Source of the DNA: Chloroflexota bacterium
GTDB lineage: Bacteria; Chloroflexota; Dormibacteria; Dormibacterales; Dormibacteraceae
DNA length: 5,266 nucleotides
Assembly: GCA_005880345.1 (NCBI GenBank)
Contig: VBGE01000112.1
Location: 1 to 5,266, forward strand
Direction: 5' to 3'
The translations under genes were made by a program, and so were the position numbers. This document shows positions 1 to 4,847 of the stretch, piece by piece (position 1 is the stretch's first letter; the number at the start of each line of letters is the position of its first letter). The notes under the pieces were generated by a model. It was not told where the DNA came from, ran no database searches, and was given only the letters and a program-made list of their open reading frames with translations.

Positions 1-1
1 G

Positions 2-292
2 GTGGGCATCAAGACGACGCTGCGCGGCCGCCGCATGTGGTACTTCCTGGACAAGCTGCTCAACGTCGCGCTGCCCCGCATCCGCGACTTCCGCGGCGTC
101 AATCCCGACGGTTTCGACGGGCGCGGCAACTACTCGCTCGGCCTGCGCGAGCAGGTCGTGTTCCCGGAGATCGACTACGACAAGATCGACAAGCTGCGCG
201 GGCTCGAGGTGAGCATCATCACCACCGCCCGCAACGACGACGAGGCGCGCAGCCTCCTGACCCGGCTCGGCATGCCATTTAGAAAGAGGTAA
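2..292 (+). CDS. rplE: 50S ribosomal protein L5, C-terminal part (5' end outside window)
   Basis: L5 binds 5S rRNA and helps place it in the central protuberance of the large subunit, where it also contacts the P-site tRNA and forms an intersubunit bridge. The visible 96 codons match the C-terminal half of L5. The conserved block TLRGRRMW (fragment residues 6-13) is followed by [19 protein letters not shown] and [19 protein letters not shown], and the protein ends in the usual PFRKR. The family is about 180 residues long, so roughly the first 80-85 lie upstream of the window; the GTG at position 2 is an internal valine, not a start. It ends in TAA and is followed 12 bases later by rpsN, the standard spc order. 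Identification is by recalled family sequence and is very secure. Confidence 0.97.
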   Translation: MGIKTTLRGRRMWYFLDKLLNVALPRIRDFRGVNPDGFDGRGNYSLGLREQVVFPEIDYDKIDKLRGLEVSIITTARNDDEARSLLTRLGMPFRKR

Positions 293-297
293 GAGGG
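293..297 (+). promoter_or_regulatory. Ribosome-binding site of rpsN
   Basis: GAGGG lies 7 bases before a TTG, directly after the rplE stop codon. No ATG or GTG gives a full-length S14 here, so this site supports the TTG at 305 as the true start. Confidence 0.7.
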
Positions 298-304
298 AAA
301 GAGT

Positions 305-499
305 TTGGCCAAGAAATCATCGATCGAGCGCTGGAAGCGTGACCTGGTGGCCCCGAAGTTCAAGGTGCGGTTTCACAACCGCTGCCAGATCTGCGGTCGC
401 CCGCGCGCTTACCTGCGCAAGTTCGGCATGTGCCGCATCTGCTTCAGAACCAATGCCGCCGAGGGCCGCATCCCCGGCGTGACGAAGTCGAGCTGGTGA
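305..499 (+). CDS. rpsN: 30S ribosomal protein S14, zinc-binding type (S14Z)
   Basis: S14 binds 16S rRNA in the head of the small subunit near the A site and is a late-assembling protein. At 64 residues this is the short, zinc-binding form (bacterial range about 61), not the roughly 100-residue zinc-free form. Four cysteines form the expected knuckle: C27-x2-C30 in CQICGRPR and C43-x2-C46 in CRICFR. The C-terminus IPGVTKSSW is the family signature. A basic N-terminus (AKK...KRD) precedes the conserved PKFKVR. Translation starts at TTG, because the reading AKKSS begins just after it and a GAGGG site lies 7 bases upstream. It sits 12 bases after rplE and 7 before rpsH. Some bacteria keep a second, zinc-free S14 for zinc starvation; none is in view. 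Very secure. Confidence 0.97.
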   Translation: MAKKSSIERWKRDLVAPKFKVRFHNRCQICGRPRAYLRKFGMCRICFRTNAAEGRIPGVTKSSW

Positions 500-502
500 G
501 GT
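498..502 (+). promoter_or_regulatory. Ribosome-binding site of rpsH, overlapping the rpsN stop
   Basis: GAGGT lies 4 bases before the ATG at 507 and only 1 base before the in-frame GTG at 504. The spacing is short for the ATG but unworkable for the GTG, so ATG is preferred. The site shares bases with the rpsN TGA stop, which favours coupling of the two genes. Confidence 0.55.
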
Positions 503-506
503 AGTG

Positions 507-956
507 ATGGCCACAGCAGTCAAGACTCCGAGCAAGACCGTCAAGAAGGCGCCGCCTGGGATCATCTCCGACCCCATCGCGGACATGTTCACGCGCATCC
601 GCAACGCCAACTCGGCGCGGCACGCCGAGGTCAAGGTCCCTGGGTCGCGCCTGAAGCTGGAGATCGCCCGTGTCTTGAAGGACGAGGGCTACATCGCGGG
701 CTACGACGTGGAGGCCGACGGCACCACGCAGACGATGCGTATCATCTTCAAGTCCCGCCCCGATCGCACAAGAGTGATCTCGGGCGTGAAGCGGATCAGC
801 CGGCCCGGCCTGCGCGTGTACGCGCGCAAGACCGAGATCCCCAGGGTGCTCGGCGGCCTCGGCATCGCCATCCTCAGCACGGCCGAGGGTGTCATGAGCG
901 GAAGGCAGGCCAACCGCCAGGGTCTAGGCGGCGAAGTCCTGGCGTTCGTCTGGTAG
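507..956 (+). CDS. rpsH: 30S ribosomal protein S8 with N-terminal extension
   Basis: S8 is a primary 16S rRNA-binding protein of the platform, and in Escherichia coli it also represses the spc operon by binding its mRNA near rplE. Here [13 protein letters not shown] (residues 22-34) is the usual N-terminal motif, and the C-terminal signature is [14 protein letters not shown] (122-135) followed by [11 protein letters not shown] at the end. The length of 149 residues exceeds the usual 130 or so because about 17 extra residues, rich in Lys, Thr, Ala and Pro, precede the DPIADM motif. No start codon lies between the extension and the motif, so the extension appears to be translated. A GTG one codon upstream (504) is possible but too close to the Shine-Dalgarno sequence. 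The operator for S8 autoregulation would be upstream of the window. Identity is secure; the exact start is fairly secure. Confidence 0.96.
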   Translation: MATAVKTPSKTVKKAPPGIISDPIADMFTRIRNANSARHAEVKVPGSRLKLEIARVLKDEGYIAGYDVEADGTTQTMRIIFKSRPDRTRVISGVKRISRPGLRVYARKTEIPRVLGGLGIAILSTAEGVMSGRQANRQGLGGEVLAFVW

Positions 957-965
957 CCCACAGAT

Positions 966-985
966 AAGGAAGAAGAGAAGAAGAG
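966..985 (+). promoter_or_regulatory. Purine-only leader of rplF
   Basis: The last 20 bases before the rplF TTG are all A or G, within a GC-rich operon. AAGGA at 967-971 is the best Shine-Dalgarno match but lies about 15 bases from the start; the closer GAAGAG is weak. An unstructured purine tract of this kind is a plausible ribosome landing site that compensates for the TTG start. Confidence 0.5.
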
Positions 986-1540
986 TTGTCGCGAATCGGA
1001 AAGCTGCCCGTCCCGGTGCCGAAGGGCGTGAAGGTCACGCTCGCGCCGGGTCACGTCAAGGTGGAGGGGCCAAAGGGCCAGCTCGAGCGCACCCTGCCGG
1101 AGGTCATCACGGTCAAGCAGAGCGACGGCGAGCTCGTCTTCGAGCGCCCCGACGACCACTTCCAGAACCGCGCGATGCACGGCCTGGTCCGCAGCCTGGT
1201 CGCCAACATGGTCGAGGGGGTGGACAAGGGTTTCATCAAGAACCTCGAGCTGGTCGGCGTCGGCTACCGCGTCGCCAAGCAGGGCGACGAGCTCGTGCTG
1301 AACCTCGGCTACTCGCACCCCATCCGCTTCAAGCCGCCGCAGGGCATCGCGATCGACGTGCAGGACCCGACCAAGTTCTCGGTGTCCGGCATCTCGATCG
1401 AGGACGTCGGCCAGGTCGCGGCCAACCTGCGCGGGCTCCGGCCGCCCGAGCCGTACAAGGGCAAGGGCGTCAGGTACGCGGGCGAGAAGATTCGCCGCAA
1501 GGCGGGCAAGGCGGGCAAGGGCGCCAAGGCCACCGCATGA
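986..1540 (+). CDS. rplF: 50S ribosomal protein L6
   Basis: L6 binds domain VI of 23S rRNA near the sarcin-ricin loop and the factor-binding centre, and is needed for late assembly of the large subunit. The 184-residue product begins [15 protein letters not shown] and shows the two L6 repeats. The first half contains VKVEGPKG (25-31) and [21 protein letters not shown] (63-83), the second LELVGVGYR (87-95) and NLGYSHPI (106-113). The hallmark [11 protein letters not shown] is at 154-164. Family length is 176-180; the excess is a short Lys/Gly/Ala tail encoded by a 9-base tandem repeat. Translation starts at TTG, which matches the conserved SRIGK start. It lies 29 bases after rpsH, the widest gap in the ribosomal part, and overlaps rplR by 4 bases. 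Very secure. Confidence 0.97.
   Translation: MSRIGKLPVPVPKGVKVTLAPGHVKVEGPKGQLERTLPEVITVKQSDGELVFERPDDHFQNRAMHGLVRSLVANMVEGVDKGFIKNLELVGVGYRVAKQGDELVLNLGYSHPIRFKPPQGIAIDVQDPTKFSVSGISIEDVGQVAANLRGLRPPEPYKGKGVRYAGEKIRRKAGKAGKGAKATA
1499..1534 (+). repeat. 9-base tandem repeat encoding the L6 tail
   Basis: Four 9-base units begin at 1499, 1508, 1517 and 1526. The first two are identical (AAGGCGGGC); the third and fourth are diverged but keep the AAGG start. They encode the [12 protein letters not shown] tail of L6. It looks like a short slippage-type expansion at the gene end. The last AAGG (1526-1529) is also 7 bases before the rplR ATG and may act as its weak ribosome-binding site. Confidence 0.55.
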
Positions 1541-1890
1541 TCAAGCGCCAGGACCGCAAGATGAACCGCAGCAAGCGCCACCGCCGTGTGCGCGTGCACG
1601 TCGCGGGCACGCCCGAAAGGCCAAGGCTGGCGGTCTTCCGCAGCCTCAACCACCTGTACGCGCAGCTCATCGACGACGGCACGAGCCACACGATGGCCGC
1701 GGCGTCGACGGTCGACATGAAGGTCAAAGGCAACGGGATGACCCAGGCGGCCGAGGTGGGCAAGGCGATCGCCGCCAAGGCCAAGGCCAAGGGCGTCAAC
1801 CAGGTCGTCTTCGACCGCGGCGGGTTCCTCTACCACGGCAGAATCAAGGCGCTGGCCGACGCCGCGCGCGAAGCAGGGTTGGAGTTCTAG
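1537..1890 (+). CDS. rplR: 50S ribosomal protein L18
   Basis: L18 binds 5S rRNA together with L5 and anchors it in the central protuberance. The 117-residue product has the expected length. It opens with a very basic stretch ([17 protein letters not shown]) that in the family contacts RNA, then shows [24 protein letters not shown] (24-47), and ends with the signature [28 protein letters not shown] (90-117). The ATG overlaps the rplF stop as ATGA, so translation is probably coupled by termination and re-initiation. A second ATG at codon 9 would remove part of the basic arm and is less likely. Its own Shine-Dalgarno is weak (AAGG). The TAG stop abuts the rpsE start with no gap. Very secure. Confidence 0.97.
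   Translation: MIKRQDRKMNRSKRHRRVRVHVAGTPERPRLAVFRSLNHLYAQLIDDGTSHTMAAASTVDMKVKGNGMTQAAEVGKAIAAKAKAKGVNQVVFDRGGFLYHGRIKALADAAREAGLEF
1881..1884 (+). promoter_or_regulatory. Ribosome-binding site of rpsE inside the rplR end
   Basis: GGAG lies 6 bases before the rpsE ATG and falls within the last codons of rplR. It fixes the rpsE start at 1891. Confidence 0.65.
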
Positions 1891-2529
1891 ATGTCAAGAA
1901 ACATGGGTGGCGGCCGCTACTCGACAGGCGATCGATCCGAGCTCGCCGACAGAGTCGTCCGCGTCAACCGCGTCGCCAAGGTCGTCAAGGGCGGCCGCAA
2001 GTTCTCGTTCAGCGCGCTGATCGTGGTCGGCGACATGAACGGCCGCGTCGGCGCCGGCATCGGCAAGGCGCGCGAGGTGACGGAGGCCATCCGCAAGGGG
2101 ATGGAGGTCGCCAAGCGGAACATGATCACGGTGCCGATGGTCGGCACGACGATCCCTCACGCGGTCGAGCTCAAGTGGGGCGCCGCGCGCATCATGCTGA
2201 AGCCCGCCGCGCCTGGCACCGGTGTCATCTCCGGCGGCGCCATGCGCGCGGTCATCGAGACGGCCGGGATCAAGGACATCCTCACCAAGTCGCACGGCAC
2301 CAACAACCCGATCAACACCGTGCGCGCTACCCTGGCCGCGCTGCAGCAGCTGAAGACGGCGCAGCAGATCGCCGACCTGCGCGGCAAGGAAGTCGGCCAG
2401 ATGGTGGGCAAGCGCCTGGCCGCCGCGCACTCCGGCAACGCATCCACGTCCCCAAGGGCTGGCGATGGGTCCGCCCCACAGAGTGGGGAGGCTGCCCCGG
2501 TAGGCGCCGGAGGGTCGACGCGTGCCTGA
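1891..2529 (+). CDS. rpsE: 30S ribosomal protein S5 with long Ala/Gly/Ser C-terminal tail
   Basis: S5 sits at the mRNA entry side of the small subunit and contributes to decoding fidelity and mRNA unwinding. The core is canonical: [24 protein letters not shown] (25-48, the double-stranded-RNA-binding-like domain and signature), [14 protein letters not shown] (50-63), then [17 protein letters not shown] (105-121) and [14 protein letters not shown] (138-151) of the second domain. The family usually ends near residue 165-175, whereas this protein has 212 residues. From about residue 175 a low-complexity Ala/Gly/Ser/Pro tail follows. The DNA of residues about 194-208 resembles the intergenic repeat found downstream of secY. 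The ATG directly follows the rplR stop; the end overlaps rpmD by 8 bases. Core identity is certain. The tail frame is supported because the overlap places the rpmD start correctly. Confidence 0.96.
   Translation: MSRNMGGGRYSTGDRSELADRVVRVNRVAKVVKGGRKFSFSALIVVGDMNGRVGAGIGKAREVTEAIRKGMEVAKRNMITVPMVGTTIPHAVELKWGAARIMLKPAAPGTGVISGGAMRAVIETAGIKDILTKSHGTNNPINTVRATLAALQQLKTAQQIADLRGKEVGQMVGKRLAAAHSGNASTSPRAGDGSAPQSGEAAPVGAGGSTRA
2470..2514 (+). repeat. Diverged copy of the secY-adk repeat inside the rpsE 3' end
   Basis: The stretch aligns by eye with repeat copy 1 (4648-4688). Both have TCC-x-CCCCA, then a short loop, then TGGGGAGG, then a CCC-containing segment, then the identical 9-mer GCCGGAGGG (2506-2514 and 4680-4688). 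The first arm forms a hairpin, CCCCAC (2474-2479) with GTGGGG (2483-2488) around an AGA loop; the second arm is degenerate here. It encodes much of the S5 tail and ends in the rpmD ribosome-binding site. Homology is inferred from this alignment only. Confidence 0.5.
2509..2514 (+). promoter_or_regulatory. Strong ribosome-binding site of rpmD
   Basis: GGAGGG is 7 bases before the GTG at 2522 and is the best Shine-Dalgarno match in the window. It decides the rpmD start and lies within rpsE coding sequence, at the end of the repeat-like segment. Confidence 0.75.
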
Positions 2530-2782
2530 CAAGACGCTGCGCGCGACCCTCATGAAGAGCCCGATCGGGGCCAGGCCCGAGATCCGCGCGACCGTCCAAT
2601 CGCTCGGCTTCCGGCGCATGCACCAGACCCGGGAGCTCCCCGACAACCCCGCCGTCCGCGGCATGCTGAGGGCCGTCAACTTCCTGGTCGCGGTCGAGGG
2701 CGAGCCCTACGAGCGACCGAAGCGCGCCCAGTACAAGATCTGGCGCGCCCGCTCCAAGAAAAAGCACCAGAGAGGCCACTAG
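2522..2782 (+). CDS. rpmD: 50S ribosomal protein L30 with basic C-terminal tail
   Basis: L30 is a small 23S rRNA-binding protein of the large subunit, absent from some bacterial lineages. The conserved core spans residues about 5-59: [28 protein letters not shown], with the SPIG turn and the LGFRRM helix end, then [18 protein letters not shown]. The bacterial family is about 60 residues long; this product has 86, with a 26-residue tail from residue 61 that is strongly basic (about ten Lys/Arg) and contains [13 protein letters not shown]. Translation starts at GTG, supported by a GGAGGG 7 bases upstream. The first 8 bases overlap rpsE, so initiation is probably coupled to S5 translation. rplO follows after 6 bases. 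Core identity is secure; the tail is clearly in frame but of unknown role. Confidence 0.94.
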   Translation: MPDKTLRATLMKSPIGARPEIRATVQSLGFRRMHQTRELPDNPAVRGMLRAVNFLVAVEGEPYERPKRAQYKIWRARSKKKHQRGH

Positions 2783-2788
2783 AGACCC

Positions 2789-3304
2789 ATGCAGCTGCAC
2801 GACCTCAAGCCTTCGCCAGGCGCGCACCGCAGGCCGGACCGCATCGGCCGGGGCACCGGCTCAGGCCGGGGCAAGACCTCAGGCCGCGGCCAGAAAGGTC
2901 AGAACGCGCGCAGCCAGGGTTTCCGCGTCGGCTTCGAGGGCGGCCAGATGCCCTTCTCGCAGCGCGTGCCCAAGCTCCCGGGCTTCAAGAACCCCTTCAA
3001 GAAGGTCTACGCCCTGGTCAACATCTCCAAGCTCAGCCGCTTCCCGGATGGCTCGAAGGTCGACGCCGCAGCGCTGCACGAGGCCGGCCTCTTCAAGGGG
3101 GACGGCGAGATCAAGATTTTGGGCGCCGGGCGCATGAAGCGCAAACTGTCGGTGGAAGCCCATGCCTTCACCAACAGCGCGCGCGAAGCGATCGAGAAGG
3201 CCGGCGGCTCTGTGAAGGTGCTGGGCGAGCCAAAAGCGCGAAAGGCGTCCAAGGCCGAAAAAGACGCCAAACCCTCGGAGCCCGCTTCTCCCCCAGACGA
3301 GTAG
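2789..3304 (+). CDS. rplO: 50S ribosomal protein L15 with C-terminal tail
   Basis: L15 binds 23S rRNA and acts late in large-subunit assembly. The N-terminus MQLHDLKPSPGAHRRPDRIGRG is followed by the Gly/Arg-rich arm GTGSGRGKTSGRGQKGQNAR (residues 22-41) and FEGGQMPFSQRVPKLPGFKN (49-68), both hallmarks of L15 that thread into rRNA. The globular part ends with KILGAGRMKRKLSVEAHAFTNSAREAIEKAGG. The family is about 145-150 residues; this protein has 171 because of a Lys/Ala/Pro/Glu-rich tail (from about residue 147, KARKASKAEKD...SPPDE). The ATG at 2789 matches the conserved start; the nearest Shine-Dalgarno (GAGAGG, 2770-2775) is 13 bases away and inside rpmD, so coupling with rpmD is likely. 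secY starts 3 bases after the stop. Very secure. Confidence 0.97.
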   Translation: MQLHDLKPSPGAHRRPDRIGRGTGSGRGKTSGRGQKGQNARSQGFRVGFEGGQMPFSQRVPKLPGFKNPFKKVYALVNISKLSRFPDGSKVDAAALHEAGLFKGDGEIKILGAGRMKRKLSVEAHAFTNSAREAIEKAGGSVKVLGEPKARKASKAEKDAKPSEPASPPDE

Positions 3305-3307
3305 CCG

Positions 3308-4639
3308 ATGAACTTCCTCGAAGCGCTCATCAACGCGATTCGGCTGCCCGAGCTCCGGAACAAGATCCTTTTCACGGGCGGCATCCTCATCGTCTTCCGC
3401 CTGTTCGCCAACATCGCGATCCCCGGCGCCAAGCAGTCCGCGCTGAGCCTCCTCTTCAACCAGCAGGCACTGCTCGGGCTGCTCGACCTCTTCTCCGGAG
3501 GCGGCCTCTCGCGCTTCAGCATCGTCGCGATGGGCATGAACCCCTACATCAACGCCACGATCATCATGCAGCTGATGACGGTGATCTCCGAGCGCATCAA
3601 GGAGATCCAGAAAGAGGGCGAGATGGGCCGCCGCCGCATCCAGCGCTGGAGCCGCTACCTCACCGTCGCGCTCGGCGCGGGCCAGGCCTACGGCTTCACG
3701 GTCCTGTTCCAGAACACCAACCCCGCGATCCTGCCCGCGCTCGACTGGTTCCAGCGACTGCAGATCATCATGGTCCTCACGGCCGGCACCGTCATGCTCA
3801 TGTGGTTCGGTGAGCTCATCACCGAGTACGGCATCGGCAACGGCGTCTCGCTGATCATCTTCGCCGGCATCATCGGCCGCGGCCCGCAGGGCATCGCGTC
3901 GGTGTTCAGCGCGCACTCGACCGGCGGCGGCCTCGCCGACTACGTGCCCTTCATCATCTTCGGCGTGATCGCCCTGCTCATGACCGCGGTCATCATCGAG
4001 GTGCAGCAGGCGGTGCGGAAGATACCCATCCAATCGGCGCAACGAGTCGCCGGCGGCCGCGAGGTGGGGCGGAGGGCCAGCTTCCTCCCGCTCCGCGTCA
4101 ACCACGCGGGCGTCATCCCGATCATCTTCGCGATCTCGGTCATGTTCCTGCCGACGATCGTGGCCAACTACTTCAACGCCGCGCCGCCTGATACGTGGTA
4201 CTACCGCGCGGCCCACTGGATCCAGGGCAACTTCGCCCCGGACACGGCCAACCTGCCGATGGCGATCACCTACAACGGTCTCTACTTCCTGCTGACGTTC
4301 GGCTTCACCTACTTCTACACCGCGATCACGTTCGACGTGAACGAGGTCGCCGACAACCTCAAACGCTATTCGAGCTTCATCCCGGGAATCCGCCCGGGAC
4401 GTCCGACCGCGGACTACCTCCAGGCCGTCATGAATCGCGTCACCTTCGTCGGCGCGGTGTTCCTGGGGTTCATCACCGTCATCCTGCCCATCGGCACAGC
4501 CAAGATCTCGGGCATTCCGCATCAACAGATGTACCTCGGTGGCACCGCGATCCTCATCGTGGTCGGCGTCGCGCTGGACACGATGAAGCAGCTGCAGACG
4601 CAGCTGGTGATGCGCCAGTACCGAGGCTTCATCAAATGA
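3308..4639 (+). CDS. secY: Protein translocase subunit SecY
   Basis: SecY is the channel-forming subunit of the SecYEG translocon in the inner membrane. It takes substrates from SecA or from ribosomes with signal recognition particle. The 443 residues (family 420-445) give ten hydrophobic segments at roughly 16-36, 76-94, 114-135, 152-172, 178-198, 211-231, 265-287, 318-340, 374-394 and 408-425. A plug-like segment (61-75, GGGLSRFSIVAMGMNPYI onward) precedes the second helix. The cytoplasmic loop between helices 6 and 7 has VRKIPIQSAQR (236-246), and the loop between 8 and 9 has NLKRYSSFIPGIRPG (350-364); both contact ribosome or SecA in characterised homologues. The C-terminus DTMKQLQTQLVMRQYRGFIK is typical. 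The start has no clear Shine-Dalgarno and lies 3 bases after rplO, suggesting coupled translation. Downstream comes a repeat-filled gap instead of an adjacent adk. Very secure. Confidence 0.98.
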   Translation: MNFLEALINAIRLPELRNKILFTGGILIVFRLFANIAIPGAKQSALSLLFNQQALLGLLDLFSGGGLSRFSIVAMGMNPYINATIIMQLMTVISERIKEIQKEGEMGRRRIQRWSRYLTVALGAGQAYGFTVLFQNTNPAILPALDWFQRLQIIMVLTAGTVMLMWFGELITEYGIGNGVSLIIFAGIIGRGPQGIASVFSAHSTGGGLADYVPFIIFGVIALLMTAVIIEVQQAVRKIPIQSAQRVAGGREVGRRASFLPLRVNHAGVIPIIFAISVMFLPTIVANYFNAAPPDTWYYRAAHWIQGNFAPDTANLPMAITYNGLYFLLTFGFTYFYTAITFDVNEVADNLKRYSSFIPGIRPGRPTADYLQAVMNRVTFVGAVFLGFITVILPIGTAKISGIPHQQMYLGGTAILIVVGVALDTMKQLQTQLVMRQYRGFIK

Positions 4640-4668
4640 AAAAAAGCTCCTCCCCATTTATGGGGAGG
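4639..4668 (-). terminator. Candidate intrinsic terminator for minus-strand transcription
   Basis: CCTCCCCA (4649-4656) pairs with TGGGGAGG (4661-4668) around a 4-base loop, giving an 8-bp GC-rich stem. Read on the minus strand, the stem is followed after three bases by seven T residues (complement of A 4639-4645). That is a textbook intrinsic terminator for RNA moving from adk towards secY. On the + strand no T tract follows the stem, so it is not a canonical terminator for the spc operon. Confidence 0.5.
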
Positions 4669-4706
4669 TGGCCCGAAGGGCCGGAGGGGCTGGTTCAAAT
4701 GACAAC
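4646..4706 (+). repeat. Double-hairpin repeat, copy 1
   Basis: This copy begins 6 bases after the secY stop. Hairpin A is CCTCCCCA (4649-4656) with TGGGGAGG (4661-4668); hairpin B is GGCCC (4670-4674) with GGGCC (4678-4682) around a GAA loop. Then come GGAGGGGCTGG and a less GC-rich linker, TTCAAATGACAAC, that also ends copies 2 and 3 in related form. It is the most diverged of the three in hairpin A loop and flanks. Confidence 0.75.
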
Positions 4707-4778
4707 TTTCACCTCCCCGCTCGCCGGGGGCCGCGCCCCTGCGGGGCACGGTGGGGGTGGGGCGGTCCAAATGAGAAC
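4707..4778 (+). repeat. Double-hairpin repeat, copy 2
   Basis: The 72-base unit starts CTTTCACC-type sequence identical to copy 3: bases 4696-4729 and 4768-4801 agree at 33 of 34 positions (C at 4703 against G at 4775). Hairpin A is reduced to CCCC (4715-4718) with GGGG (4726-4729), because the AGG that completes the stem in the other copies is missing. Hairpin B is GCCCC (4735-4739) with GGGGC (4743-4747) around TGC. It ends GGGTGGGGCGGTCC (4755-4768), identical to 4824-4837 in copy 3, plus the AAATGAGAAC linker. Confidence 0.8.
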
Positions 4779-4847
4779 TTTCACCTCCCCGCTCGCCGGG
4801 GAGGTCGCCCGGCGAAGCCGGGCGGGTGGGGCGGTCCGAATTTGAAC
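4779..4847 (+). repeat. Double-hairpin repeat, copy 3, running into adk
   Basis: This is the best-formed copy. Hairpin A is ACCTCCCC (4783-4790) with GGGGAGGT (4798-4805), 8 bp with a 7-base loop. It is directly followed by hairpin B, CGCCCGGC (4806-4813) with GCCGGGCG (4817-4824), 8 bp with a GAA loop. GGTGGGGCGGTCC follows, then GAATTTGAAC, which matches the end of copy 2 (AAATGAGAAC) at 7 of 10 bases. The TTG at 4842 inside this end is the adk start, so repeat and gene overlap by about 6 bases. Confidence 0.8.
4824..4831 (+). promoter_or_regulatory. Probable weak ribosome-binding site of adk, within the repeat
   Basis: GGGTGGGG ends 10 bases before the adk TTG and is the only G-rich, Shine-Dalgarno-like element at usable distance. 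The better GGGGAGG at 4798-4804 is too far away and is locked in hairpin A. The first G belongs to hairpin B, so folding of the repeat could affect access. Confidence 0.4.

Noticed and set aside
504..506. GTG as start of rpsH
   Set aside because: It leaves only one base to the GAGGT site; the adjacent ATG at 507 has a more workable, though short, spacing.
3241..3300. A further repeat copy at the end of rplO
   Set aside because: There is a weak GGAG...CTCC pairing, but none of the shared blocks (TGGGGAGG, GCCGGAGGG, GGTGGGGCGGTCC) is present.
2879..4657. A 592-codon open frame on the minus strand opposite rplO and secY
   Set aside because: It is antisense to two unmistakable genes, its translation is dominated by Asp/Glu/His/Arg as expected from reversed high-GC codons, and it shows no recognisable domain.
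4649..4682. Intrinsic terminator of the spc operon on the + strand
   Set aside because: The stems are strong, but the sequence after each is G-rich with no T tract. Only the minus-strand reading has one.
4701..4845. A possible small protein with repeated FTSPLAG segments in the secY-adk gap
   Set aside because: The repeated peptide is simply translation of the double-hairpin repeat in the frame continuing from a shadow of secY; there is no ribosome-binding site or independent coding signal.
4646..4847. CRISPR-like array
   Set aside because: The units are directly adjacent with no unique spacers of constant length, unit lengths differ, and each contains two internal palindromes. No cas genes are near.
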